Shown here: one piece after another, positions 21,801 to 30,620 of the stretch
Position numbering within the stretch: position 1 is the first letter of the stretch
Layout of the letters: each line of letters opens with the position of its first letter
Origin: Chelydra serpentina
Taxonomy: Eukaryota; Chordata; Testudines; Chelydridae
Assembly (NCBI GenBank): GCA_037349315.1
Contig: JBAIAC010000042.1
Span: forward strand, 2,170,001 to 2,234,000
Length of the DNA stretch: 64,000 bases
Direction of reading: 5' to 3'
Translations under genes and position numbers: made by a program
The notes under the pieces: model-generated
Database searches by the model: none
What the model saw: the letters and a program-made list of their open reading frames with translations, nothing else
What the model was told of the DNA's origin: nothing

Positions 21801-22313
21801 AAACCCAACAACAACACACAACCCCATCAAACAAACCTAATCCGGAGATTTTATATTTTTTTAAAAACCCAAATTTACAAAACCCTCAACCCCAATGTTA
21901 TAAAATCCTGGGGATGTGGGAGGGTTTATATTAATCCTCCAAATATATACAAACCCCCTAATCCCAGGGATTTTACATCGCACCCCCCGAAATTTTTTTG
22001 TATAAACCTGCCCCAGATCCCTGGGATTTTATATACCCCCCCCCACGGGAAATCCCTGGGATTTTATTTTAACCCCCCCGGGAAATCCCTGGGATTTTCT
22101 ATTAACTTCTGCAAAATTTGCAACCCCAAATCCTGGGTTCTACATTACGTCCCCCGCCCCATCCGGGGATTTTATATTGACCCCCCCCGCGCATCCCGGT
22201 ATGTTCCCGGCCCCGATCCCGCCCCCGCTCACCGGCTCGATGGTGACGGTCTCGGTGACGGTGGCGCTGGCAGCTCTCCCACCGGCCGTCGCTGTCGCCG
22301 TCGCCTCCGCCAT
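18879..22313 (-). CDS. PPP1R11: PPP1R11, protein phosphatase 1 inhibitor-3
   Basis: Three coding exons on the - strand: 22313-22233 (27 codons, donor CCG|GTGAGC), 20019-19911 (acceptor CAG, donor AAAT|GTGAGT) and 19093-18879 (acceptor CAG, stop TGA). Phases join exactly to give 134 aa; human is about 126. The product binds and inhibits protein phosphatase 1 and has also been described as a ubiquitin ligase for TLR2. Visible features: acidic/Thr-rich N terminus ending TVTIEP, the block [13 protein letters not shown] (28-40), PP1-docking KVEW (44-47), [11 protein letters not shown] (53-63), cysteines 64-66, a Ser/Glu/Asp stretch, and [14 protein letters not shown], ending AAMQH like human. The C-terminal tail is Gly-rich. 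The start lies in a CpG island. Convergent with RNF39, as in human. Confidence 0.97.
19560..19710 (+). repeat. Two copies of the 87-bp repeat in PPP1R11 intron 2
   Basis: Units with GGGGCCTTTCCCCTCCAGGG, GGCGCTGGCTCCGATC and GGGCGGGGGACTGGCTGG. CCAGGGGGCGCTGGC is CTCF-like. An antisense tRNA-Glu-like unit follows at 19,770-19,830. Confidence 0.75.
20140..20310 (+). repeat. Repeat with four AGGGGGCGC motifs
   Basis: Within PPP1R11 intron 1, AGGGGGCGC occurs at 20,151, 20,192, 20,239 and 20,279, separated by GGGAGTGGGACAGAGGCTCA-type text. The block is related to 12.24-12.36 kb. Each core resembles the CTCF site centre; no binding is shown. Confidence 0.7.
20380..20870. repeat. Irregular array with RFX/X-box-like palindromes
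   Basis: Repeats of the form GTYRCC-NN-GGNNAC separated by ACCACGCCCTxxxGTCGCC-like spacers, in PPP1R11 intron 1. Best members: GGTTGCCGTGGCAACC (20,747-20,762), GTCACCATGGCTAC (20,443-20,456), GTCACTAGGGTTAC (20,480-20,493), GTTGCCATGGGTAC (20,630-20,643) and GTCGCTGTGACAAC (20,840-20,853). The first is an almost perfect match to the RFX consensus. Confidence 0.7.
20990..22160. repeat. AT-rich irregular minisatellite in PPP1R11 intron 1
   Basis: Repeated words CCCATGATTTTATATTAA, CCCTGGGATTTTATATT and AATCCCC at 30-60 bp spacing across ~1.1 kb. It has decayed in the left part and is best preserved at 21,900-22,170. It ends about 60 bp inside the intron from exon 1. No gene. Confidence 0.75.
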
Positions 22314-22680
22314 GGCGCTGCCCGGCCCCCGCTCGCCGCGGCCCCCGGTTGCCGGGGGGAAGAGTCTGCGCCGCGCACCGCCCCTGCCTCGCTCCCCGCC
22401 GGCCGCTGCTGCGGCTGCCCCGGCTCTCCCAGCAGCCCGCGGCGAGCGACCGCCCGGCTCCCACCACCAGCCGCACACCACTTCCGGCCAGCTACTTCCC
22501 GCTTCCGGGTGCGAGTCCCGGCACACTGTCCCCCGCACCTTTGGCCCTCGAAGGAAGGGAATTCTCGGCGCTGCGCTTCCGCCGTACGGGGGCGCGGCGC
22601 GCATGCGCGGCCAGAAAAAGGGGGCGGAGAGAATTCTAGCCTGAGTCACGTCCAAGGCAGGGAGGGGCTGGTGGGAGGCC
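22180..22680 (-). promoter_or_regulatory. CpG-island promoter of PPP1R11
   Basis: Dense CpG around and upstream of the PPP1R11 start codon (22,313), with GCGCGCATGCGCG-type text at 22,596-22,608. ACTTCCGGCC and CACTTCCGG-like ETS sites lie near 22,480-22,500, with GCTTCCGG just beyond. There is no TATA box in - sense. This is the usual form of a housekeeping promoter; the start site is not resolved, and it could be bidirectional. Confidence 0.75.
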
Positions 22681-22779
22681 CCCCTGTTGCGACAGCTTGA
22701 GCTGTCACGTGATCGGACTTCTCGGTTGCGGGGGCATGTACTCTGAGGGTCAGCGAGGGGGGTGTCAGTGGGACCCTGG

Positions 22780-23170
22780 GAGGCACATGTACAGGGTATG
22801 GGGGAAGGGGGATGCAGTGGGGGCTCAGTGGGACTATGGGGGTACAGGGGAATGGGAATGCAGTGATGGGGTTCAGTGGGACTATGGTGGGTACAAGGGA
22901 AAGGGGGATGCAGTGGGGGGCTCAGTGGGACTATGGAGGTACAGAGGAAGGGGAATGCAGTGGGGGGCACAGTGGGACTATGGGGGTACAGAGGAAGGGG
23001 GATACAGGGGGGGGCACAGTGGGACTATGGGGGTACAGAGGAAGGGGGATGCAATGGGGGGGCTCAGTAGTACTATGGGGGTACAGGGGAATGCAGTGGG
23101 GGGTTCAAGTGGGACTATGGTGGGTACAAGGGAAGGGGGATGCAGTGGGGGGGCAGGCACTGAGTTGGGA
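22780..23170. repeat. Tandem array, ~50-bp unit
   Basis: About eight units of GGGGGATGCAGTGGGGGGCT, CAGTGGGACTATGGGGGTAC and AGAGGAA, lengths 46-62 bp. It continues, degenerate, to about 23,460. Confidence 0.88.
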
Positions 23171-23487
23171 GGCCCTGACAGATCACAAAGGGGAGGGGGG
23201 CTCAATGGGGCCAGGCCTCTATGGGGAACACATGGGGAAACGGGGGCTTAGGAGGAACCAAGCCTGGGGGGGTAGGGAATACAGCTGGGGGGCAGAAACT
23301 GAGTGGGGTGGCCATGGGGGAAAAGAGGGATGTGGGGAGAGCAAAAAGAATGGGCTCAATAGGGGTCATGAGGGAACTATGACAGGGTGGTACAGGGGAA
23401 GTGTAACTACAGTTGGGGGCAGGGCTTGAGAGGCCCTGGGGGTCTCAGTGAGGCAGCCATGGAGAAAGGAGGGGTTCAAGGGGGAAC

Positions 23488-24229
23488 ATATCCCATGCAC
23501 TGCTATAGACTAGGGACCGAATGGCTGGGCAGCAGTTCTGCAGAAAAGGACCTAGGGGTTACAGTGGACGAAAAGCTGAATATGAGTCAACAGTGTGCCC
23601 TTGTTGCCAAGAAGGCTAATGGCATCTTGGGCTGCATAAGTAGGGGCATTTCCAGCAGATCGAGGGACGTGATTATTCCCCTCTATTCGGCACTGGTGAG
23701 GCCTCATTTGGAGTACTGTGTCCAGTTTTGGGCCCCACACTACAAGAAGGATGTGGATAAATTGGAAAGAGTCCAGCGGAGGTCAACAAAAATGATTAGG
23801 GGGCTGGAGCACATGACTTATGAGGAGAGGCTGAGGGAACTGGGATTGTTTAGCCTGCAGAAGAGAAGAATGAGGGGGGATTTGATAGCTGCTTTCAACC
23901 ACCTGAAAGGGGGTTCCAAAGAGGATGGATCTAGACTGTTCTCAGTGGTGGCAGATGACAGAACAAGGAGTAATGGTCTCAAGTTGCAGAGGGGGAGGTT
24001 TAGGTTGGATATTAGGAAAAACTTTTTCACTAGTAGGGTGGTGAAGCACTGGAACGGGTTACCTAGGGAGGTGGTGGAATCTCCTTCCTTAGAGGTTTTT
24101 AAGGTCAGGCTTGACAAAGCCCTGGCTGGGATGATTTAGTTGGGGTTGGTCCCTGCTTTGAGCAGGGGGTTGGACTAGATGACCTCCTGAGGTCCTTTCC
24201 AACCCTGAGATTTTATGATTCTATGATTC
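23488..24229 (+). mobile_element. CR1 LINE, 5'-truncated, intact ORF2 C terminus
   Basis: Frame open from the upstream flank to TAG at 24,137. From 23,488 it encodes ~215 residues of the CR1 ORF2 C-terminal region, with blocks [35 protein letters not shown] and [20 protein letters not shown]. The 3' UTR ends in TTTTATGATTCTATGATTC, the CR1 tail. Absence of stops over 650 bp points to a young insertion. Closely similar to the copy at 48.36-48.84 kb. Confidence 0.95.
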
Positions 24230-25160
24230 ATACAGGGATCATAGAGAGAGGGGGACTATGAGGGGAGGACTAAGTGGGGGGCATAAGGGGAGGGGAATAT
24301 AGTTGGAGCAAAAGGGGAAATGGGCAGGCTCAGAGGGGGAGGGGGCTCAGTGGGGTCACGGGGGGGAAGGGGAGATAAAGGGGGCAGGGATAAGTAGGAC
24401 TATGTAGGGAGGGGAGGCTATGGGGTGGTCCCGGGGAGGGAAAAGGGGCAGGGGATCCAGTGGAGGATCATGGGGGGCAGGGCCTGAGTGGAGCGATCAT
24501 GGGGGGGAAAGGCTGGGGGGGGCAGGAGGAGAGATTCAGGAGAGGGGGCACACTTGATGGTTGTGAGGTAGAGCAAGGCCTGTGTGGGGAAAAGGGGGGG
24601 GCTGAGGTGGGTTTTATGTGTGGGGGAGCTGAGGAGGAGGAAGGGGATATTTGGAGGGACTGGGTGGAAGGGGGGTTTGAGTGGGAACAGGGAGGTGGAA
24701 AAGGGGGAGCTGTGGGAGGGGGAGTTAAGTGAAGAGGGGATACAGGAGGGGGAGGCCATGGGGGGCTGAGGGGAAAAGCAGAGGTAAGGGGTCTGGAGGG
24801 GAAAGCGGGGAGCCATGTGAGGGAGTGGGGATGGGGGAGGGCTGGGGGGGAATCCCTGAGGATCTCCCATGGGGAGCAGTGTGGGGGGGGAACAGGTGCC
24901 CCCAGGCAGTACATGGGCGGGAGAGGCAGCTATTGCCCACCACTGTCTCCAGCCCTTTCTAGAGAGTGCTGAAGGGAGGTGGGGAGGGGGACTAGTGACA
25001 GTGGGGGGATGGGAGAAGCAGGAAGGTGCAGTTAGTGTTTTAATAGGGAACTCAGGACACCTGGGTTCAATTCATGCCTCTGCCCCGACTCCATGTGGGA
25101 GTTTAGGCAAGTCCTTTCACTTCCCTGTGCCTGTTCCTCCTCCCACCGATTGGCTGCGAT
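24230..25160. repeat. G-rich degenerate repeat, then unassigned sequence
   Basis: Text such as GGGGGACTATGAGGGGAGGA resembles a degenerate continuation of the 22.8-kb array interrupted by the CR1 copy. From about 24,900 it becomes ordinary sequence with no gene seen. Confidence 0.5.
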
Positions 25161-25164
25161 TTTG

Positions 25165-26155
25165 GGCAGGGACTGTCTCTTGCTGTGTGTCTGTGCAGCG
25201 CCCGGCCCAACGGGGCCCTGATCTCAGCTGGGGCAGGGACTGGCTCTCGCTGTGTGTCTGTGCAGCGCCCGGCACGGGGCCCTGATCTCAGCTGGGGCAG
25301 GGACTGTCTCTTGCTGTGTGTCTGTGCAGCGCCCAGCACAACGGGGCCCTGATCTCAGCTGGGGCAGGGACTGTCTCTCGCTGTGTGTCTGTGCAGCTCC
25401 CGCACAACGGGGCCCTGATCTCAGCTGGGGCAGGGACTGTCTCTCGCTGTGTGTCTGTGCAGCGCCCGGCACAACGGGGCCCTGATCTCAGCTGGGGCAG
25501 GGACGGTCTCTCCCTGTGTGTCTGTGCAGCGCCCGGCACAACGGGGCCCTGATCTCAGCTGGGGCAGGGACGGTCTCTCCCTGTGTGTCTGTGCAGCACC
25601 CAGCACAACGGGGCCCTGATCTCAGCTGGGGCAGGGACTGTCTCTCGCTGTGTGTCTGTGCAGCGCCCGGCACGACGGGGCCCTGATCTCAGCTGGGGCA
25701 GGGACTGGCTCTCGCTGTGTGTCTGTGCAGCGCCCGGCACAACGGGGCCCTGATCTCAGCTGGGGCAGGGACTGTCTCTCCCTGTGTGTCTGTGTAGCGC
25801 CCGGCACAACGGGGCCCTGATCTCAGCTGGGGCAGGGACTGTCTCTCCCTGTGTGTCTGTGTAGCGCCCGGCACAACGGGCCCTGATCTCAGCTGGGGCA
25901 GGGACTGTCTCTCGCTGTGTGTCTGTGCAGCGCCCAGCACAACAGGGCCTGATCTCAGCTGGGGCAGGGACTGTCTCTCGCTGTGTGTCTGTGCAGCGCC
26001 CGGCACGACGGGGCCCTGATCTCAGCTGGCCAGGGACTGTCTCTCGCTGTGTGTCTGTGCAGCGCCCGGCACAACGGGGCCCTGATCTCAGCTGGGGCAG
26101 GGACTGTCTCTCGCTGTGTGTCTGTGCAGCGCCCGGCACGACGGGGCCCCCGTAT
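25165..26155. repeat. 67-bp satellite, ~15 copies
   Basis: Same 67-bp unit as 3.8-4.2 kb, in the same orientation. Copies are nearly identical, with single-base differences (CGGCACGACGG against CGGCACAACGG) and small deletions (25,270; 25,876; 26,030). It ends ~60 bp beyond the POLR1H polyadenylation signal. Every strand and frame yields periodic peptides, none real. Confidence 0.96.
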
Positions 26156-26214
26156 CTGTGATTCTAGACCCAGGAGGAGAATGACAGACGCAGGGTTCAT
26201 GTACAAAATAGGAT

Positions 26215-26220
26215 TTTATT
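26215..26220 (-). terminator. POLR1H: POLR1H polyadenylation signal (AATAAA)
   Basis: TTTATT on + is AATAAA in - sense, 550 bp after the POLR1H stop in the last exon. No other good AATAAA was seen between the stop and the satellite. Confidence 0.6.
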
Positions 26221-26770
26221 GACTTCTCCTAGGAGGATGGGGTTGTGGCTTTGCCTGGAAATATGCACCCAGGACTCCCCAGCTGGTCTGTCCTCCAGAG
26301 CCCACGATCCTGAAAGAGGGGAGAAAACTCCCCATGTCCATCCCCCCGACCACAAACAGGCTCTCCCCGAGAACGCAGCAGCTGGGGTCCAGCATCGGAA
26401 CAGCCCAAGCAGCCTTAAGTAGGAGTCTGAGCTCTCCACAAAGGGATCTACATCCTCTGGGGCTCATGACTTGGGGTTCCCCTAAGGGATGTGAAAGGGG
26501 GATAGCGTATTCCTAACGGTTACACCCTCGGGAGTCACCTCCGAAGGGCCGGGGTTGTGTTCACGCCCCTCCTTTGCTCTATTGTGCTGCAGGCACCAGT
26601 GGCAGTGAACGCTGGGTGGTGGTGGCTGTCAGCCCGTAGGTCGACCCGGGCCAGTGCCAAGAAAAGGATCTCGTTAGGAGGTGAGGCAAGTTGTTCTGGG
26701 TAAAGGAGGGGTGGGTGTTACACCTAGTCTTCTCTTGTCCATGGCCCCCCCTGCCCCCGTGCTGCTCCAT

Positions 26771-29106
26771 TCATGAGTCTTCCTTCTCCTGGAACCTGCA
26801 CACAACAAAAGCCAAGCATTAATCGTTTGCAGAAGCTTTTACTTTTTTAAAAAATTCTTTTTTGATCTGTGGAACTCCCTGCTGCAGGATGCTGCTAAAG
26901 TCACAGGGAGACCATGGACACTGCTGGGGGAAAGCTTTCCTCCCTTCTAGTATCCCTAATCCCTCTGGGGATGGAGATCCCCCATAAGCTGCCCTTTGGG
27001 GGTGACTGGGGGGTTCCATTTAAGAGGGGATAGAGGACGCCAGCCCCACCCCGACACACTTTACTCCTTTTCTCCACTTAGGTTGATGAGCTGCATCACA
27101 CGACAGGCAGGGCATGTGGCTAAGAAGGGCAACTCCGGGAAGGAAGCCAGGAGAGATTCAAAGGAGGGCAGCAGGACTGAGTGAACTGTCCCACACTGGA
27201 AAATTAGATCTACTCAGCTACGTCACTTGGAGGTGTGAAAAACATCCGCCAACCCCTACGCGGCATAGTTAAGCCGACCTAAGTCCCAGTATAGACAGTG
27301 CTTGGCGGATGGACGAATTCTTCCGTCCAACTAGCTACCGCCTCTCGGGGAGGTGGATTACCCGTGCCGATGGGAGAACCCCTCCCGCAGCGTAGGCAGT
27401 GTCTACACTAAAGCGTTTCAAGTGTAGAGAAGTCCAAAGACTCTCACAAGCTCCCAGGGGTGGAGAGGCTGCAGGGAGCAGCAGCCAGCTAAGATTGGAG
27501 CGTGAAGGGCGTGTGCGCCAGAGGGAAGCCTGAGCCGGGACAGGGCGAAGAACTCTGCACAAAGTGGGGATTCTGCTAGGCAGGGCTGTGCGGGGAAGTT
27601 CTTGGATTTCCCTGTGCACTTCGTGGATGAATCCAGACTACACAAGAAGCCTCCGTCCAAGTTCTTAGGCCGCTTTGGTTTTTAATCGGTAAATCTTGGT
27701 TGCCCTGTACACACCCACTCCGATGTCAGTTAGGTTAGCATGCAGTGCACCACATTATACTGAGGCCTGGCTTAGCGTGAGTGAACAGCACTCTGGGAAA
27801 AATCTAAGCCACATCCCACCATACCCTGCAGTAATACCACCCAGCGTTTAGCATCAGCAGATCGGAAAATCAAGATACATGCCTTGTGTGTCTTAGTGCA
27901 AGCCAGGGAGGCCCCTTCACAGATCGGTGCCTGGAATGCTAGTATCCACAACAAAGATAAGGAAAGGTACAGAACAAAAGGAACTGGGACGAACGGGTGG
28001 GTTGAATTTTAGTGAAGAGTTTTTGTAACGTATAAAATCATCCTATAAATATGACTAGCCGAAATGAGTGTGAGCACATTGTGTACAACGTGTACAGCAA
28101 GGAAGCACAGTTAACGATTTCTTTTCTGGGAGTTTCCTTTGGTTTTTGCAGGGATTGGGCTAACAGTGATGTCTCATTTTAAGAGAACAACCTTGATCAG
28201 TTTAGCTGATGAGGAAATACAGCTGAGATCTAGGTCACCTGGGGACGGGTCTCCTCCCCTGCAGGCAATAACTTTCCTGTCTTTCCCCTCTCACGAGAGC
28301 AGTAGGGAAGGGGCGGTGCCTTACTTGCACTGGCCACAGGTGTAGAAGACGGTCTGTCCTTCGTCCGCTGATCTCATCTGCCGGGTATGGTAGGCCATGC
28401 CCTCGTGACCACACTGGGGGCACTTCCTGTCGATCTGAAAGGATCACCAAGGCTGAGTCAAATCCACTCCCACAAAAAAATCCTCCACTGGGATAAAGGG
28501 GAAATAAGTCAAGATCAGGTGATAATGTACTGGTGGGACTGCCTGCTGCAGGATGTTAGGAGACTCTTGACATGTGTTTTTGTTCCCACCCACAGAAATC
28601 CGCACTCACCATGGGTCCCTTGACCTCCTGCCCATCGTCCATGATCATCAGAGCCACGGAGCCCAGCTGGTTGAACTCAACACACGACTGGACCACCTTC
28701 CCTTCGAAATCTGTGCAGGGAGAAGAAGAGCGTTATTGAGGGATCTGTGTGTCAGAGAGAGGAGCCAACGCACTTTAGAGACTTGCCTCTCAGAGGGCCA
28801 ACACTCGACCCCACTCCCCTCCTAGAGCTGGGGATAGAACCCAGGAGTCCTGACTCCCAGCCTACCCCCTGCTCTAACACACTGGCCCCGAGGGATTTCA
28901 CTAGTGGACTGAGGGGAATTCAGCCCCCCTAGGTAAACGCCAGTACGTGTGTGGGGTGTGATGCTGCCGCCCTCACCTTGTACGTCGATGGAGAAGGAGC
29001 AGCGCACGCAGGTCACCTTGTCCTGGACGCCTGGCAGGGGCAGGACGGTCCCACACTCCGGGCAGAAATCCAGATCTGACTGGAAGCAGGAGGTGCCCAG
29101 CTCCAT
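26771..29106 (-). CDS. POLR1H: POLR1H (ZNRD1), RNA polymerase I zinc-ribbon subunit
   Basis: Four coding exons on the - strand: 29106-28977, 28710-28610, 28434-28325 and 26795-26771, giving 121 aa (human about 126). The protein is the Pol I counterpart of yeast Rpa12, needed for transcript cleavage and termination in the nucleolus. The N-terminal zinc ribbon has C15, C18, C33, C36. The C-terminal TFIIS-like ribbon has C82, C85, C110, C113 and the acidic hairpin RSADE (98-102). The start follows acceptor CTCGCAG|GCAGCC and fits family length. The last exon supplies only 25 coding bases: donor TGCAA|GTAAGG joins acceptor TGTGCAG|G, restoring the ending CKFQEKEDS known from human. If that donor is not used, an in-frame TAA inside it ends the protein after K114. 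Confidence 0.97.
27200..27425. mobile_element. MITE-like repeat in POLR1H intron
   Basis: Includes GCGGATGGACGAATTCTTCC, CTACCGCCTCTCGGGGAGGT and GGCAGTGTCTACACTAAAGC, text I recognise from a common turtle repeat with (G)TCTACAC termini and internal palindromes. The left boundary is uncertain. The rest of 27.43-28.32 kb is intron without recognised content. Confidence 0.6.
28800..28890 (-). repeat. tRNA-Glu-like element, antisense
   Basis: Single unit between POLR1H coding exons 1 and 2: GGATAGAACCCAGGAGTCCT and GCTCTAACACACTGGCCCCG. Confidence 0.7.
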
Positions 29107-29289
29107 GGCTGCCTGCGAGAAAAGCCACCGGATGAGCTGGGTGGCCAGCGGCACCCTGACCAGCGCTGCTCTGAGCTACCGCAGGTCTCAGCCGGGCCCC
29201 CAAACCCCCCTCCCCGGCACGGGTGAGGGGCGCAATGGGGCCTTTGCACGGGAGGCCAAATCAGGGCATGTGTATTGGCACCAATTTAC

Positions 29290-29640
29290 ACCCCCCAGTA
29301 CCCATAATTCCTCCCCCCCCCCCGGTGCCCCTAGGGCCTCCCATAACCACACCTGCAACCCTCCCTCCCCCATATGATCCTTCTCCCCACGCTGCCCCTT
29401 TCTCTCCCACCACCCCATCCCTGCCCCCTCACCCCAACCCTCCCTCCCCCAGGTGCCCCTAGGGCCTCCCATAACCACCACCCGCAACCCTCCCCCCACC
29501 CAGCCCCCCAATCCTTCTCCCCCAACACTCCCCCACCACCCCATCTCTGCCCCCTCACCCCCAACCCTTCCCCACCCACCACCCAGTCCCCTTCTGCCCC
29601 CCAGTCCTCCAGGGGACCCCTCAGTAAGTCTCCCACTTGT
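29290..29640. repeat. C-rich duplicated sequence in POLR1H intron 1
   Basis: The block GGTGCCCCTAGGGCCTCCCA, TAACCAC, GCAACCCTCCCCC occurs at 29,323 and again at 29,451, with CCCACCACCCCATC repeats after each. A ~130-bp tandem duplication with low complexity. Confidence 0.7.
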
Positions 29641-29737
29641 GATTATACACCCCCACCCTCGGTGCCTCCTTAAAAAGGGCTGGTCCCGGTCCCTTAATCA
29701 ATTCCCCTTGTGCCCCCCGTACCCCGTCCCCACTCAC

Positions 29738-29850
29738 CTCCCAGCTCCGCCGCTTCCCCGGCCCCGCACGTGTCTGAGCGTTCGGAGCAGACAACTGCGG
29801 CCCGGCGTGGGATAGAGCGTCCCCCTAGTCCTCCAGAGCAGTAGAGAGGC
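29738..29850 (-). promoter_or_regulatory. POLR1H: POLR1H non-coding first exon and promoter
   Basis: In - sense a donor CTGGGAG|GTGAGTG ends at 29,738, and the sequence before it is CpG-rich with CACGTG (E-box) near 29,767. It pairs naturally with the acceptor before the start codon at 29,112. The start site lies somewhere in 29,770-29,850; no TATA box is seen. Confidence 0.6.
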
Positions 29851-29924
29851 GGCGGGAGGTAGAGTGTCACCCCCAGGGGCTTTGGCTCATCAGCCGCTAG
29901 AAAACAGCTCCCAGCCCCGCCCCC

Positions 29925-30310
29925 CCCAGCTCTCCCGGTGCCCCTCACTCCCGACTCGCAGCCCCCTGCCAGCCCAGCCCCTCCCCCCCAGCTCTCCCGG
30001 TGCCCCTCACTCCCGACTCGCAGCCCCCTGCCAGCCCAGCCCCTCCCCCCCAGCTCTCCCGGTGCCCCTCACTCCCGACTCGCAGCCCCCTGCCAGCCCA
30101 GCCCCTCCCCCCCAGCTCTCCCGGTGCCCCTCACTCCCGACCCGCAGCCCCCTGCCAGCCCAGCCCCTCCCCCCCAGCTCTCCCGGTGCCCCTCACTCCC
30201 GACACGCAGCCCCCCGCCAGCCCAGCCCCTCCCACCCAGGTCTCCTGGTGCCCCTCGCTCCTGACCCGCAGCCCCCTGCTAGCCAAGCTGATGGCTCCCA
30301 GGTTTCTTAG
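29925..30310 (-). repeat. 62-bp minisatellite, ~6-7 copies
   Basis: Exact 62-bp spacing of GGTGCCCCTCACTCCCGACT, CGCAGCCCCCTGCCAGCCC and AGCCCCTCCCCCCCAGCTC at 29,938, 30,000, 30,062, 30,124 and 30,186, then two diverged copies. It is the reverse complement of the 17.9-18.65 kb minisatellite and begins ~75 bp upstream of the POLR1H promoter exon. Confidence 0.95.
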
Positions 30311-30479
30311 TGCCTCTCAGTGCTGACCCAGGCACCAGCTGCTATTCCAAGCCCTGTCTGCAAGCCCAGATCAAGCCTAGGTTGAAGCCTCTGCGGTGAA
30401 TCCAGCACTAGAAGAGGTGCAAGGCTCCATGTCCCGTGCTCCAGCCCCACATCTGGGGCCAGCTCAGAAAGCAAAGCCC

Positions 30480-30620
30480 TAGAGTGAAAGGTAGAACCCA
30501 GGAGTCCTGACTCCCAGCCCCTCCCTTCCGCCTCCCCTAACCACTAGGCTCCTCTGGCTTCCCAGAGCCAGGAATAGAACCCAGGAGTCCTGACTCCTTG
30601 CCTTCTTCCTCTAACTGGAC
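30480..30620 (-). repeat. Two tRNA-Glu-like elements, antisense
   Basis: Units with GGTAGAACCCAGGAGTCCTG and GGAATAGAACCCAGGAGTCC. Confidence 0.7.

Noticed and set aside
25103..26206. Many 60-130-codon frames with a repeated P-A-E-I-R-A-P motif
   Set aside because: 67-bp satellite read in successive frames; single-base indels between units only switch frames.
28321..28434. POLR1H ending at TAA (28,321-28,323) in exon 4
   Set aside because: A donor GTAAGG overlaps the stop and a downstream acceptor restores the conserved C terminus exactly, so the spliced form is preferred.
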